48,734 bases of DNA from Verrucomicrobiota bacterium (GCA_020630975.1 JAHDID010000017.1:56299-105032), one strand, 5' to 3'; numbered from the stretch's first letter, positions 7,628-15,280 are shown. The notes: a model not told the origin generated them from the letters alone. Translations and numbers: made by a program.

Positions 7628-8725
7628 CTAGGCCAGAGCTGCAGCAATAGGATCGGCCAAAGCTTTGCCCTCTCGGGTCAGGAATAGTCGCTGATTTTTC
7701 ACTCGGAGTAAACCCTGCTCCACAAGAGATTCCACGATATTCGTCGGCTCGATCAGTGCCATTGGGATACCCCTGCTCGTACGTAGCTGTAGGGCGATGC
7801 TCTCCAGCCGCTTATCCTCGCTGGTCAGCTCCTCTGGCTCAGTCTCGATGCCATCGCCCCCACTCTGCAGTGCTGTCACATAGGCTGCTGTGTCTGGCAG
7901 TGTCTTCCAGCGCCGCCCATCGACTGTCGACACCGCACTCGGCCCCAGCCCTAGGTAATCTGCGCCTTGCCAGTAAGCACTATTGTGGGCCGATTCGTAG
8001 CCGGGGCGCGCGAAGTTGGATATCTCGTAGTGCTGATACCCTACCTGCTCTAGCCGATCCATGGCAGCGTAGAAAAGACCCGCATCGCGATCCTCACAAG
8101 CGTCCAGCTCACCAGCGGTGTGGCGCTGCATGAAATCAGTGTCCTCCTCGTAAGTCAGATTGTAACAAGAGATATGCTGAGGCGCCAGGCCGATGGCGGT
8201 ATCCAGATCTGCCGACCAATCTTCGGGCTGCTGTCCGGGTATCGAAAACATCAGATCGACACTGACTACCGGGATACCAGCATCGACCAACAGATGAAAC
8301 GCCTCTATCGCATCCTCTCCTGAATGATCGCGCCCCAGAGTCGCCAACGTCCCCGGCTGGAATGACTGCACGCCTAGACTGACCCGGGTGATGCCAGAGT
8401 CGGCTAGTAGTGCCGCTTTTTCTGGCCCAAAAGTGGCGGGGTTAGCTTCTATGGTCCACTCCTGGACAGCGGATAGGTCGAATGCCCCACTCAGTCCGTC
8501 GAACAGCTCTCGTAGCAATCCACGACTAAGTAGACTCGGCGTGCCGCCACCGAGATAAATTGTTTTCGGGCGGATAGGGTGCTGACTGGCGCGGATTTCA
8601 GCCTCGGCGACTATAGCCTTCACAAAGGCTCGATTGGCCAAATCTCCTGGCTTGTGTTTGTAGAAAGCACAATACGGGCAGATATGATGGCAAAATGGTA
8701 TGTGCAGGTAAAGATGCTCGACCAT
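7628..8725 (-). CDS. hemW: HemW-type radical SAM protein (haem chaperone, formerly HemN-like)
   Basis: HemW proteins are radical SAM proteins related to oxygen-independent coproporphyrinogen III oxidase that bind haem and deliver it to target proteins. The 365-residue product starts VEHLYLHIPFC and carries the cluster motif CHHICPYC (Cys12, Cys16, Cys19). It then has YLGGGTPSLL, VSLGVQSF and SCYNLTYEEDT, and ends in a winged-helix-like segment (about 300-360). It lacks the N-terminal extension that true HemN has, which favours HemW. The gene follows gmk by 9 bp on the same strand, so the two are probably cotranscribed. Confidence 0.9.
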   Translation of the reverse strand: MVEHLYLHIPFCHHICPYCAFYKHKPGDLANRAFVKAIVAEAEIRASQHPIRPKTIYLGGGTPSLLSRGLLRELFDGLSGAFDLSAVQEWTIEANPATFGPEKAALLADSGITRVSLGVQSFQPGTLATLGRDHSGEDAIEAFHLLVDAGIPVVSVDLMFSIPGQQPEDWSADLDTAIGLAPQHISCYNLTYEEDTDFMQRHTAGELDACEDRDAGLFYAAMDRLEQVGYQHYEISNFARPGYESAHNSAYWQGADYLGLGPSAVSTVDGRRWKTLPDTAAYVTALQSGGDGIETEPEELTSEDKRLESIALQLRTSRGIPMALIEPTNIVESLVEQGLLRVKNQRLFLTREGKALADPIAAALA

Positions 8726-8734
8726 CTGCTCACC

Positions 8735-9361
8735 TTAGTCGGCATCTTGCACGCGGTAGCGCGATGTACGACAGCGCTCGCCATTGACGATGGATGAGAA
8801 TATCGTGAAATCGGCATCCTTCGAGTCGCTGACGATGGTGTAGTGATACTCTTGCCAGTGGCGCATCTCCTCCCGAGCATTCTTCAGACGCAGCGCCAGT
8901 TCCTCCTCGCCCTCGGTCCCGCGCCCCCGCAGACGCTCGATCAGCCCATCGCCGTCGGGAGGAAGGATGAAAATATCGATCATCGCATCGTGGATGGTTT
9001 CATTACGATGCTCACGGATCGAGGCCGCGCCTTGGACATCGATGTCGATCAACACATCGTGACCACTCTCCAGACGATTAGTCACTTCGCTTTTCAGAGT
9101 GCCGTAGAGATTGCCATGGACTTCTGCGTATTCGAGAAACTCGCGAGCCTCCACTTTTGCTTCGAATTCCTCTCGGGATAGAAAGTAGTAGTCCACTCCA
9201 TCCTGCTCCCCTTCGCGAGGAGGCCGAGTGGTAGCCGATACCGCATAATCCGCCATCGGATCCTCCTCGGAGAAGCGGTGGCACAGAGTCGTCTTGCCAG
9301 ATCCCGAGGGACCGGATACCACACACAAGAGACCAAAACGATGGAGCTGGGACGCCTTCAC
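8735..9361 (-). CDS. gmk: Guanylate kinase
   Basis: This cytoplasmic enzyme phosphorylates GMP to GDP. The P-loop SGPSGSGKTTL is followed by SATTRPPREGEQDGVDYYFLSREEF and VLIDIDVQGAASIRE, all classic guanylate kinase segments. The frame is open far upstream to 9760, but that part overlaps the plus-strand DUF2805 gene. No ATG lies near the expected start. The GTG at 9361 gives 208 residues, close to the family norm; a TTG at 9412 would give 225. The start is therefore uncertain. hemW follows 9 bp downstream. Confidence 0.9.
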   Translation of the reverse strand: MKASQLHRFGLLCVVSGPSGSGKTTLCHRFSEEDPMADYAVSATTRPPREGEQDGVDYYFLSREEFEAKVEAREFLEYAEVHGNLYGTLKSEVTNRLESGHDVLIDIDVQGAASIREHRNETIHDAMIDIFILPPDGDGLIERLRGRGTEGEEELALRLKNAREEMRHWQEYHYTIVSDSKDADFTIFSSIVNGERCRTSRYRVQDAD

Positions 9362-9440
9362 AGCGGGACCGTAATCGGGGATATCGCCGTGGCAAATACC
9401 AAAAGGGATCAAAACCTGATAATCAGCCGTAGGATAAACT

Positions 9441-9698
9441 GTGAGCCTGCCGAAAGAACTCAAAAAACGTCTCCGAGACGATCCAGCCCTAGCCAACTCC
9501 ATCGTCAGGATGGCTTGGGAAGATCGCACCCCATTCGAGGTGATCGAGCGCCGTACCGGCCTGCCCGAGGCCCACGTGATCGAAGTGATGCGACGCGAGC
9601 TGAAACCCGGTAGCTTTCGACTGTGGCGAAAACGGGTGTCCGGCAGGATCACCAAACACCGCAAGCGATTCGAGCAGCGGGATGACAGCTTTGAGTGA
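9441..9698 (+). CDS. TIGR03643/DUF2805 family protein
   Basis: This 85-residue basic protein begins at a GTG. It contains MAWEDRTPFEVIERRTGLPEAHVIEVMR and RELKPGSFRLWRKRVSGRITKH, the characteristic core of the TIGR03643/DUF2805 family of small helix-turn-helix-like proteins of unknown function. It is divergent from gmk, whose upstream frame overlaps it. It lies 41 bp before the toxin-antitoxin pair on the same strand but probably is not part of it. Family assignment is strong; function is not known. Confidence 0.85.
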   Translation: MSLPKELKKRLRDDPALANSIVRMAWEDRTPFEVIERRTGLPEAHVIEVMRRELKPGSFRLWRKRVSGRITKHRKRFEQRDDSFE

Positions 9699-9717
9699 AA
9701 AGACTTGATGCCCCAAT

Positions 9718-9738
9718 AGACCAGACTTAGTCTGGTCT
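9718..9738 (+). promoter_or_regulatory. Perfect palindrome at the antitoxin start, probable autoregulatory operator
   Basis: AGACCAGAC (9718-9726) and GTCTGGTCT (9730-9738) are perfect 9-bp arms around TTA. The palindrome ends one base before the GTG start of the Phd-type antitoxin at 9740, leaving no room for a normal Shine-Dalgarno sequence. Antitoxins of this family bind such palindromes, alone or with toxin, to repress their own operon; that role here is inferred from position. Confidence 0.75.
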
Positions 9739-9739
9739 G

Positions 9740-10033
9740 GTGAAAACCTTTAACATACAAGACGCTAAGACCCAGCTGTCTAAGCTGATAGAGCAGGTGG
9801 TCACCGAGGGCGAAGACATTGTGATAGCCAAGGCCGGCAAGCCGATGGTACGTCTAGTCGCCTTTCGCGAGCAGGGAGCACCTCGAGTGGGTGGACAGTA
9901 TCGGGGCCAGATCATCGAGCGAGACGGTTGCTGGGACTCCGAGGAGTCTGAGTTTTTAGATTCCGCTTCTGCAGAGCTATACGAGCCCGATGAACCTACT
10001 GAGACACCGATGATAATGGTCGCAGAGCGATGA
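9740..10033 (+). CDS. Phd/YefM-family antitoxin
   Basis: The 97-residue product starts at GTG 9740 with the Phd/YefM DNA-binding fold (MKTFNIQDAKTQLSKLIEQV, then GEDIVIAKAGKPMVRLVAF). It ends in a longer acidic tail (about residues 50-97) expected to wrap and inhibit the toxin. The stop codon overlaps the toxin start by 4 bp (ATGA), the usual coupled layout for these pairs. A perfect palindrome (9718-9738) abuts the start and is the likely operator. Annotated by domain rather than by gene name because Phd-like and VapB-like antitoxins are named inconsistently. Confidence 0.88.
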   Translation: MKTFNIQDAKTQLSKLIEQVVTEGEDIVIAKAGKPMVRLVAFREQGAPRVGGQYRGQIIERDGCWDSEESEFLDSASAELYEPDEPTETPMIMVAER

Positions 10034-10407
10034 AAATTTTAGTCGATTCTCATGTAGCCGTCTGGTGGCTAAGTGACCCTAGCCAAATCAAGAGCCCCAC
10101 TCGTAGCGCGATACAGGATCCTGCGAATCAAGTCTTCTTGAGCGCTGCATCAGTGTGGGAGCTTTCCCTAAAGATTTCCAAGGGAAAGCTCGTGATGCCA
10201 GTGGGTTTTGCTGATGAGCTGAAGCGAGACGGATTCGATCCCCTGCCGATCTCGGCCGTACACGCACTCGCCACCAGCGAGCTCCCACAGATCCACAGCG
10301 ACCCTTTTGACCGTATGTTAATAGCCCAAGCTCGCGAGGAAGGGCTATTACTGGCCACTCGCGACGGTCTGATTCGGCAGTACGACGTCGCGACTTTGGA
10401 GGCTTAG
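10030..10407 (+). CDS. vapC: PIN-domain ribonuclease toxin (VapC-like)
   Basis: PIN-domain toxins cleave specific RNAs and so stop growth when their antitoxin is lost. The 125-residue product starts MKILVDSHVAVWWL and has the conserved acidic set Asp6, Glu44 (ASVWEL), Asp91/Asp94 (HSDPFDRML) and Asp112 (ATRDG). The set looks complete, so the enzyme should be active. It overlaps the upstream antitoxin gene by 4 bp. It converges with the DUF1080 gene, with only 15 bp between the stop codons; a GGCTTAG/CTAAGCC stem spans that point. Confidence 0.9.
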   Translation: MKILVDSHVAVWWLSDPSQIKSPTRSAIQDPANQVFLSAASVWELSLKISKGKLVMPVGFADELKRDGFDPLPISAVHALATSELPQIHSDPFDRMLIAQAREEGLLLATRDGLIRQYDVATLEA

Positions 10408-10429
10408 GGCCTAGGGCTAGCACTAAGCC
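10401..10429. terminator. Stem-loop spanning the two convergent stops
   Basis: GGCTTAG (10401-10407) and CTAAGCC (10423-10429) are perfect 7-bp arms around a 15-nt loop. The stem covers the end of the toxin gene and the end of the convergent DUF1080 gene. No T tract follows on either strand, so its efficiency as a terminator is doubtful. Confidence 0.4.
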
Positions 10430-11226
10430 TTGCCTTTCCCCTTTGCTTTGCCCTTGCCTTTGTTAGCTTTGGCACGGGGCTTCTTTTTCTCGACCTTGGT
10501 CGCGCTCGCAGGGATCGAGTCTGCGGTGAACTCTTTGGGTGCCGTGGTATCCAGCTTCTTCAGCTTTACGGATTTGATGTGCACCTCCATTGGCTCGCCC
10601 TTGTGGAGTTGGATCGCGATCAATCCAGATAGCGAGCCTCCAGTAGAGTCGTAGTCGGTCAGCTCCGCAGTGATTTTGCCATTCTGCTTGTGGACGATGT
10701 GGTTGCCTTGGGCGATCACGGTGTATTCCTGCCACTCGCTGATGTCATCAGCCACAGGCTCTGATTGGCTGAGTATCCACTTTTGGCCTTCGGGGTCGAT
10801 AGCTCCTTTTTGACCATTCTGCACCAATATCCCCCTACCTTTCTCCTGATAGCTCATCGCGGTGTACTGAGCACTGGGGTGGATATCGCACTGGTAGCCA
10901 CCGACCACCCACTCACCGATCTCCGGCAGTGCCTTACTGCGGTATTGGATGCCTGAGTTATTCTTACCAGACACCTTCACCATCGCGGTCAGCTCGAAGT
11001 CAGCGACCTCCCCACCGGTCCAAATCAGAAATTCGTTATAAGCGAGATCTTCCTTGGTTTCCGTCTTCCCGACGATCACCCCATCTTGCACCGACCAGAG
11101 TTTCGGATTGGCATCCCAGCCTGTCAGATCTTTGCCATTAAAGAGCTCTTCCTGGCCGATGGCTGAAGAAAAACCCAGCCCCAGTGTGATGATAGAAAGC
11201 GTCAGCAGTGATTTCATGATTTTCAA
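10423..11226 (-). CDS. Exported DUF1080 (3-keto-disaccharide hydrolase) protein with Lys/Ala-rich tail
   Basis: DUF1080 domains are concanavalin-like sandwiches common in Planctomycetes and Verrucomicrobia, and some hydrolyse 3-keto-glycosides. The 267-residue product has a Sec signal (hydrophobic core LLTLSIITLGLGFSSAIG). The domain opens with EELFNGKDLTGWD and contains NSGIQYRS and GYQCDIHPSAQY, both typical. The last 25 or so residues are a lysine, alanine and glycine-rich tail (KGKGKAKGKGKA at the end), which is not part of the domain and resembles histone H1-like tails. It converges with the toxin gene. Confidence 0.87.
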   Translation of the reverse strand: MKIMKSLLTLSIITLGLGFSSAIGQEELFNGKDLTGWDANPKLWSVQDGVIVGKTETKEDLAYNEFLIWTGGEVADFELTAMVKVSGKNNSGIQYRSKALPEIGEWVVGGYQCDIHPSAQYTAMSYQEKGRGILVQNGQKGAIDPEGQKWILSQSEPVADDISEWQEYTVIAQGNHIVHKQNGKITAELTDYDSTGGSLSGLIAIQLHKGEPMEVHIKSVKLKKLDTTAPKEFTADSIPASATKVEKKKPRAKANKGKGKAKGKGKA

Positions 11227-11357
11227 AAGTCTGCTGCCAATATGGCGAAATCGACAATTTGTGAAACGGCGTCATTCCGCATAGCAGTTTTTTCTCAGCC
11301 ACTGTATCGAACGGGAAGCTTTGGGAATGTCAGAAAACTACAAAAATATAATTTTCA

Positions 11358-11381
11358 TAGTTTATAAATCGTTGTAAACTA
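11358..11381. promoter_or_regulatory. Inverted repeat upstream of the PAS protein gene
   Basis: TAGTTTA (11358-11364) and TAAACTA (11375-11381) flank a 10-bp centre, 36 bp upstream of the PAS gene ATG at 11418. The surrounding sequence is AT-rich and includes TATAAA, which could serve as a -10 element. An operator or promoter is plausible but unproven. Confidence 0.35.
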
Positions 11382-11417
11382 CATTCTCCCTCTTTTCGAA
11401 AACTTCCTCCCCCGACC

Positions 11418-12422
11418 ATGACTGCCACAGATGCCCACCAGGCTGATACATTGTTTCACCAGTGCCAATCGTCTCATCATGCGGTGCCGAACATCCGCAA
11501 GCTAGAGCCACCACAGGCAGACTATTCGGAAAGTGCGGAATGCAGCCGCTTTGAAGAAACCGAAGAGCCCGAAAGCAGCTCAAGCGCCACAGTATGCACC
11601 ACTGACAAAGTCACCATATCGACCGACACAGCCATCTACCCGAGTCACCACGCGGAGCCCCACTCAACCCACGCTGCGACCAATCAATACTTTACCGCCG
11701 ATGGTGCTTATCGGCTACAGCTCACAGATGAGCGGTCCCTAGCGAAACGAGCAGCTGATAAAGTGCTCGCTCCAGAACTGCGGCTGGGAGCCGATTTCCT
11801 CAGGGCATTTAGAGACCCCATCATTTATTGCACGGCTGCTGGAGAGATCGATTATCACAATGCCCACCTCATCGAAACACTAGGCTACGCCAAAGGCACT
11901 TTATGCGGCCACTCTCTGTACGATCTATTCCCCTACACAGTGCGCCAGCGGCAGGAGGCTGAATTAGATGGCTTAATAGCAGGCGAGCGCCAGCTGCTGA
12001 GAACCGAATGGCAGATCCGTGGGCATCTGTGTAGCCAGAGTCTCAATGTACTCGGACTCCGGAAAAGTGAGGATCCCGACAGCCCGTGTTATTTGATATT
12101 CTCCCAAGCACACCAGTCGCTGATCAATTTTCAAAATCTCGTAGAGCACACCCCTCATTTGGTATGGGTATCAGATCTCGAGCACCGACTGGTCTATATG
12201 AACCAAAGCAGCATCGACTTCTTTGGGCTGAGCGAAGCACCTACTCCCTACCAACTCATGATCGGTATCGAATTTCACTGTATCGGCACACCGATATCGA
12301 ATGAACGAATCCTTACTTCACTAGTCGATCGCTACGGCAGAGCCCATCACTACACAATGGCCAGAGCTCTGTGGCTAGATGACAACGGCGACCAGATTGG
12401 GTGGACTTACCATGCTATTTAA
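11418..12422 (+). CDS. Tandem PAS-domain protein without output domain
   Basis: PAS domains sense ligands, redox state or light and mediate protein contacts. The first 120 or so residues of this 334-residue product are low-complexity, rich in His, Ser, Thr and Glu. PAS 1 follows (about 126-230: FLRAFRDPIIYCTAAGEIDY, then HNAHLIETLGY), then PAS 2 (about 238-334: LVEHTPHLVWVSDLEHRLVYMNQSSIDFFG). The protein ends with PAS 2, with no kinase, GGDEF, HTH or methyl-accepting part visible. No signal peptide or membrane segment is seen. It must act through a partner, unknown here. Neighbours give no hint. Confidence 0.75.
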   Translation: MTATDAHQADTLFHQCQSSHHAVPNIRKLEPPQADYSESAECSRFEETEEPESSSSATVCTTDKVTISTDTAIYPSHHAEPHSTHAATNQYFTADGAYRLQLTDERSLAKRAADKVLAPELRLGADFLRAFRDPIIYCTAAGEIDYHNAHLIETLGYAKGTLCGHSLYDLFPYTVRQRQEAELDGLIAGERQLLRTEWQIRGHLCSQSLNVLGLRKSEDPDSPCYLIFSQAHQSLINFQNLVEHTPHLVWVSDLEHRLVYMNQSSIDFFGLSEAPTPYQLMIGIEFHCIGTPISNERILTSLVDRYGRAHHYTMARALWLDDNGDQIGWTYHAI

Positions 12423-12452
12423 TTTTCAAGCCACACTGTAATCCTGCACCCA

Positions 12453-13040
12453 TTAGCCATCCTCTCTTCTGGCCTCTTTAATGAGTTTTGCTAGCTCACC
12501 ATTAGCGAAAACCACAAACACCCAGTCCCAATTTGAGCTCGAGCCCTCCAATCGATAAACTTGACGTTCATCCAAACACCGTGAGCATTGCACTGTAGCA
12601 TCGAACGAATCCGCCTCTTCCTCCAACCTCGAGAGAAGGGTATCAAACACAGCAGAAGGAAGCTGGCATTGATCAAATACCGTCCATTCCTCGAAATCGA
12701 CGTGATCATCTAGATAGAAAGCCGACCTCAAAAGAGCCCCGGACTTGGCCAGCATAGCGTCAAGAGTAGCTGGTGTTTCTGTGGCAGTGACACCCTGAAT
12801 TTCGTAGCTGTTAAACACCGGATCAAATGAAGCCACCCTCGCCATGAAGCAATCGTCATACTCACTCAACAAGCAAGTTACTGAACTAGGTAAGTCAGAG
12901 AGATCTACGGTTTGCTTAGGGCTAAAGATTTTGCGAATTCCGACGTAAATGACCAGTATTACGATGATCACCAAGACCAATCCAATAGGGATTATTAGCT
13001 TTGTGAGAATCAATTCCCAAATATCGTCAAAAATAGCCAT
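12453..13040 (-). CDS. Membrane-anchored hypothetical protein, 195 aa
   Basis: One strong transmembrane segment near the N-terminus (about residues 14-34, LIIPIGLVLVIIVILVIYVG) is followed by a soluble domain of about 155 residues with a Cys pair (CSRCLDERQ) and a C-terminal VFVVFANGELAKLIKEA. I do not recognise the domain. It is preceded by a 20-bp hairpin (13062-13105) and the phased repeat array (13160-13214), so it is probably transcribed separately from the LsrF-type gene upstream. It converges with the PAS gene. Confidence 0.65.
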   Translation of the reverse strand: MAIFDDIWELILTKLIIPIGLVLVIIVILVIYVGIRKIFSPKQTVDLSDLPSSVTCLLSEYDDCFMARVASFDPVFNSYEIQGVTATETPATLDAMLAKSGALLRSAFYLDDHVDFEEWTVFDQCQLPSAVFDTLLSRLEEEADSFDATVQCSRCLDERQVYRLEGSSSNWDWVFVVFANGELAKLIKEARREDG

Positions 13041-13061
13041 TCTAACCTAGGAACAAAAGAC

Positions 13062-13105
13062 ATCCGCCCCGACCAAGTATCCCAAGATACTCGACCGAGG
13101 CGGAT
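13062..13105 (-). terminator. Fully paired 20-bp hairpin downstream of the LsrF-type gene
   Basis: On the minus strand all 20 positions of the two arms pair (five as G-U), with a TTGG tetraloop; on the plus strand those five would be mismatches, so minus-strand RNA is implied. A T-rich run (TCTTTTGTT) follows. It ends 21 bp before the 195-aa gene. It may be the terminator of the LsrF-type gene or a leader element of the 195-aa gene. Confidence 0.7.
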
Positions 13106-13136
13106 AGGCTTCGCTACGAAAAAATTTCGTTTAATC

Positions 13137-13158
13137 ACGGCTGCTAAGAGCCGTTTTT
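13137..13158 (+). terminator. Short stem-loop with T tract (plus-strand sense)
   Basis: ACGGCT and AGCCGT (13137-13142 and 13149-13154) form a 6-bp stem around GCTAAG and run into TTTTT. The sense is plus, yet no plus-strand gene lies upstream, so it may block antisense transcription or be fortuitous. Confidence 0.4.
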
Positions 13159-13159
13159 A

Positions 13160-13214
13160 CATAGGGTATTGTCCAGATTCAATAGGGTACAATCTGGACT
13201 GAATAGGGTACAAT
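13160..13214. repeat. Phased 13-bp repeat array, locus 2 (three copies, 21-bp pitch)
   Basis: Copies lie at 13160-13172 (diverged: CATAGGGTATTGT), 13181-13193 and 13202-13214, again exactly 21 bp apart. The second and third copies are preceded by ATTC and ACTG, as in locus 1. The array lies just after the stop of the LsrF-type gene and 120 bp or more upstream of the 195-aa gene. Confidence 0.9.
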
Positions 13215-13235
13215 CCTATTCCACCCTCAAAAGGT

Positions 13236-14111
13236 TTAGGAATTCTTGCCTTCGTTGAAGATCTCGATCGCCTCAGATGGCTTCAGTCCATCGTGAACGA
13301 CGCCGGCTACTGCCTGGATCATGGCGAGAGGTGCCTCACTTTGGAAGACGTTGCGTCCCATATCGACACCAGCAGCGCCGCACTGGATGGCATTGTAGGC
13401 GAGCTCGAGAGCCTCTAGCTCAGGCAGCTTCTTACCACCAGCGATGACCACTGGCACTGGACAGCAAGCTACCACATTTTCAAATCCCTCGGTGTAGTAA
13501 GTCTTCACGATGCTAGCGCCATTCTCAGCACAGACACGAGAGGCTAGGCCGAAGTAGCGTGCGTCGCGAGCCATGTCCTTGCCCACAGCAGTCACACCCA
13601 TCACTGGGATGGAGTACTTGTTGCCGATGTCCACCAGCTTAGAAAAGTTTGCGATGGTAGTCGCCTCGGTTGCAGCATCGCCCACGGAGATCATCGCAGC
13701 CATAGCAGCGGCGTTCATGCTGATCGCCTCGGCTTCGTCGATGAGCACGTTGTGGTTCATCTCGGTGAGGATAGTGGTGCCGGTGTCGGTGCGCAGACAG
13801 ATTGGCTTGGTATTCTCAGCAGGGATGCTGCTGCGGATGGTGCCACGACAGCCCATGAGACAGTCGGCGTGCTCGGCGAGAGGTGCGATGTTTAGATCGA
13901 TACGCTCCAGACCAGAGGTAGGCCCCATGAGGAAGCCGTGGTCGAATGCCAGCATCACTGTGCGACCGCTCTTGCGGTTGAAGATGCGCGACATGCGGTT
14001 CTTCACACCCCAGTCGGTGCTGTTCATACCCTTGAGGTAGAACTTGCTGGTGTCTGCTGGAGTGTTTAGACCAAAATTGTCTCCGTCTCTGATATCATCT
14101 AAGTCAGCCAT
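13236..14111 (-). CDS. lsrF: LsrF-type 3-hydroxy-5-phosphonooxypentane-2,4-dione thiolase / class I aldolase
   Basis: In enterobacteria LsrF cleaves the phosphorylated autoinducer-2 product P-HPD with coenzyme A. From the ATG at 14111 the 291-residue product begins MADLDDIRDGDNFG and matches remembered E. coli LsrF along its length. It has NRKSGRTVMLAFDHGF, PTSGLERIDLNIAPL, VGKDMARDARYF, the Schiff-base lysine at 203 (IVKTYY), PVPVVIAGGKKLPELEAL and GAAGVDMGRN. Six more codons are open upstream. None of lsrK, lsrR, lsrG or the transporter is present, so the substrate may differ. An AraC regulator is divergent; phased repeats follow the stop. Confidence 0.88.
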   Translation of the reverse strand: MADLDDIRDGDNFGLNTPADTSKFYLKGMNSTDWGVKNRMSRIFNRKSGRTVMLAFDHGFLMGPTSGLERIDLNIAPLAEHADCLMGCRGTIRSSIPAENTKPICLRTDTGTTILTEMNHNVLIDEAEAISMNAAAMAAMISVGDAATEATTIANFSKLVDIGNKYSIPVMGVTAVGKDMARDARYFGLASRVCAENGASIVKTYYTEGFENVVACCPVPVVIAGGKKLPELEALELAYNAIQCGAAGVDMGRNVFQSEAPLAMIQAVAGVVHDGLKPSEAIEIFNEGKNS

Positions 14112-14265
14112 GTCGTGATCATGCACCAATGAGACGATGGAGTCGATACATAGAAAAGCTGAATTTGTATCGGATCTCGCATAACGACCCGAAATATCGC
14201 TTCTAGCACCAATTATTACTAGGTTTCAGCTAAATTATATTGTATAGAATCAAGCAGAGCAGAAG

Positions 14266-15093
14266 ATGGCAGAGGAGCGAATCATCAGTCTAGTCCCAGA
14301 AGGGCAGAATCATAAAGTGGTAGGCGACAGGCGAGTCGTCTTACCGGGGATCGACCTAGAGATCCTCACCACGCGCATGATCGAGCTGTCGGAATGGGAG
14401 CTCTGCGGGCTGAATGATCCATACTGGCGCCTGTATTTACCGGTGAGGGGTGGGGCCAAAGTCTCGACTGCCAGCTCGAGTAAGGAGGCGGCTGAGATCC
14501 ATCTGCAAGTCGGCACCGCCTACCTCATCACCCCGCACACCACCTTGCACACTCAGATCGAGGGCGAATTTTCCAAATGGTATGTGCACTTCACTCTAGG
14601 GCCAAATGGCGATCGAGTGGTACCTGGCATCTTTCCGGTTCACATCACATCGCACATGCAGCGCTCTCTCGAGTCGCTGAGCACAGCTGATAGCGCCCAT
14701 ATCCCATGGGGAGCTTTGGGGCTGGTATCTGAGGCCCTCGGCCAGCTATCGCCAGAAGTCTGGAGCGAGCGTGCTGTAGATAGCCGTGTCGAGGCGGCAC
14801 TGGAGTTCATGCACCGCAACCTGAGCCGCAAACTCACCGCTGAGGAGATCTCCGAGGCCGCTGGCACGAGCGTGCGCAATATGAATCATCTGTTCCAGAC
14901 CCACCTTGGGCTGACGCCGATGAATGCCCTGCTCGACTTCCGCATCAACGAAGCTTGCCGCATGCTGCGCCACTCCGACCACTCTATCGACAAAGTCGCT
15001 GAGGAGTGCGGCTTCCCCAATCGCTACTACTTCAGCCGGATGATGAAGAAGGCCCGGGCTATCTCGCCTGCAGCCTATCGCAAGGCTGGGTAA
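14266..15093 (+). CDS. AraC-family transcriptional regulator
   Basis: The 275-residue product has an N-terminal cupin-like sensing half (about 1-165, with YLITPHTTLHTQIEGEFSKWYVHF). A C-terminal double helix-turn-helix domain (about 178-275) has LTAEEISEAAGTSVRNMNHLF and KVAEECGFPNRYYFSRMMKK, the two recognition units of AraC proteins. It is divergent from the LsrF-type gene with a 154-bp gap, so it may control that gene and itself. AT-rich TATATTGTATAGAAT lies 25-40 bp upstream of its start and could hold a -10 element. Two strong hairpins follow the stop. Confidence 0.9.
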   Translation: MAEERIISLVPEGQNHKVVGDRRVVLPGIDLEILTTRMIELSEWELCGLNDPYWRLYLPVRGGAKVSTASSSKEAAEIHLQVGTAYLITPHTTLHTQIEGEFSKWYVHFTLGPNGDRVVPGIFPVHITSHMQRSLESLSTADSAHIPWGALGLVSEALGQLSPEVWSERAVDSRVEAALEFMHRNLSRKLTAEEISEAAGTSVRNMNHLFQTHLGLTPMNALLDFRINEACRMLRHSDHSIDKVAEECGFPNRYYFSRMMKKARAISPAAYRKAG

Positions 15094-15114
15094 GTAGGTA
15101 TGGCTCAGCCTGTC

Positions 15115-15175
15115 GGTCAGCTACAAGCTGACCCAACGTAGGATCAGCTTTACGCTGATCGGCCTCCCCTCCTAC
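15115..15175. repeat. Pair of palindromic extragenic elements
   Basis: GGTCAGCT/AGCTGACC (15115-15133, loop ACA) is followed by GATCAGC/GCTGATC (15142-15160, 5-nt loop); the second is bracketed by GTAGG and CCTAC (15138-15175). Such paired short palindromes look like a REP-type dispersed element. They could also end AraC transcription. Confidence 0.6.
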
Positions 15176-15280
15176 AAGAAAGCCCAGTGCTCGCCTCGCC
15201 TACTGATTGAAGCAGGCCTGATCAAAATAGCGCCAAGATTTCCGACTGGTAAAGTCCCCTATACTCTGCTCTAATCCCGT

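Noticed and set aside
9362-9760. N-terminal extension of guanylate kinase in the same open frame
   Set aside because: It overlaps the DUF2805 gene on the other strand, has no guanylate kinase similarity and would make the enzyme 341 residues.
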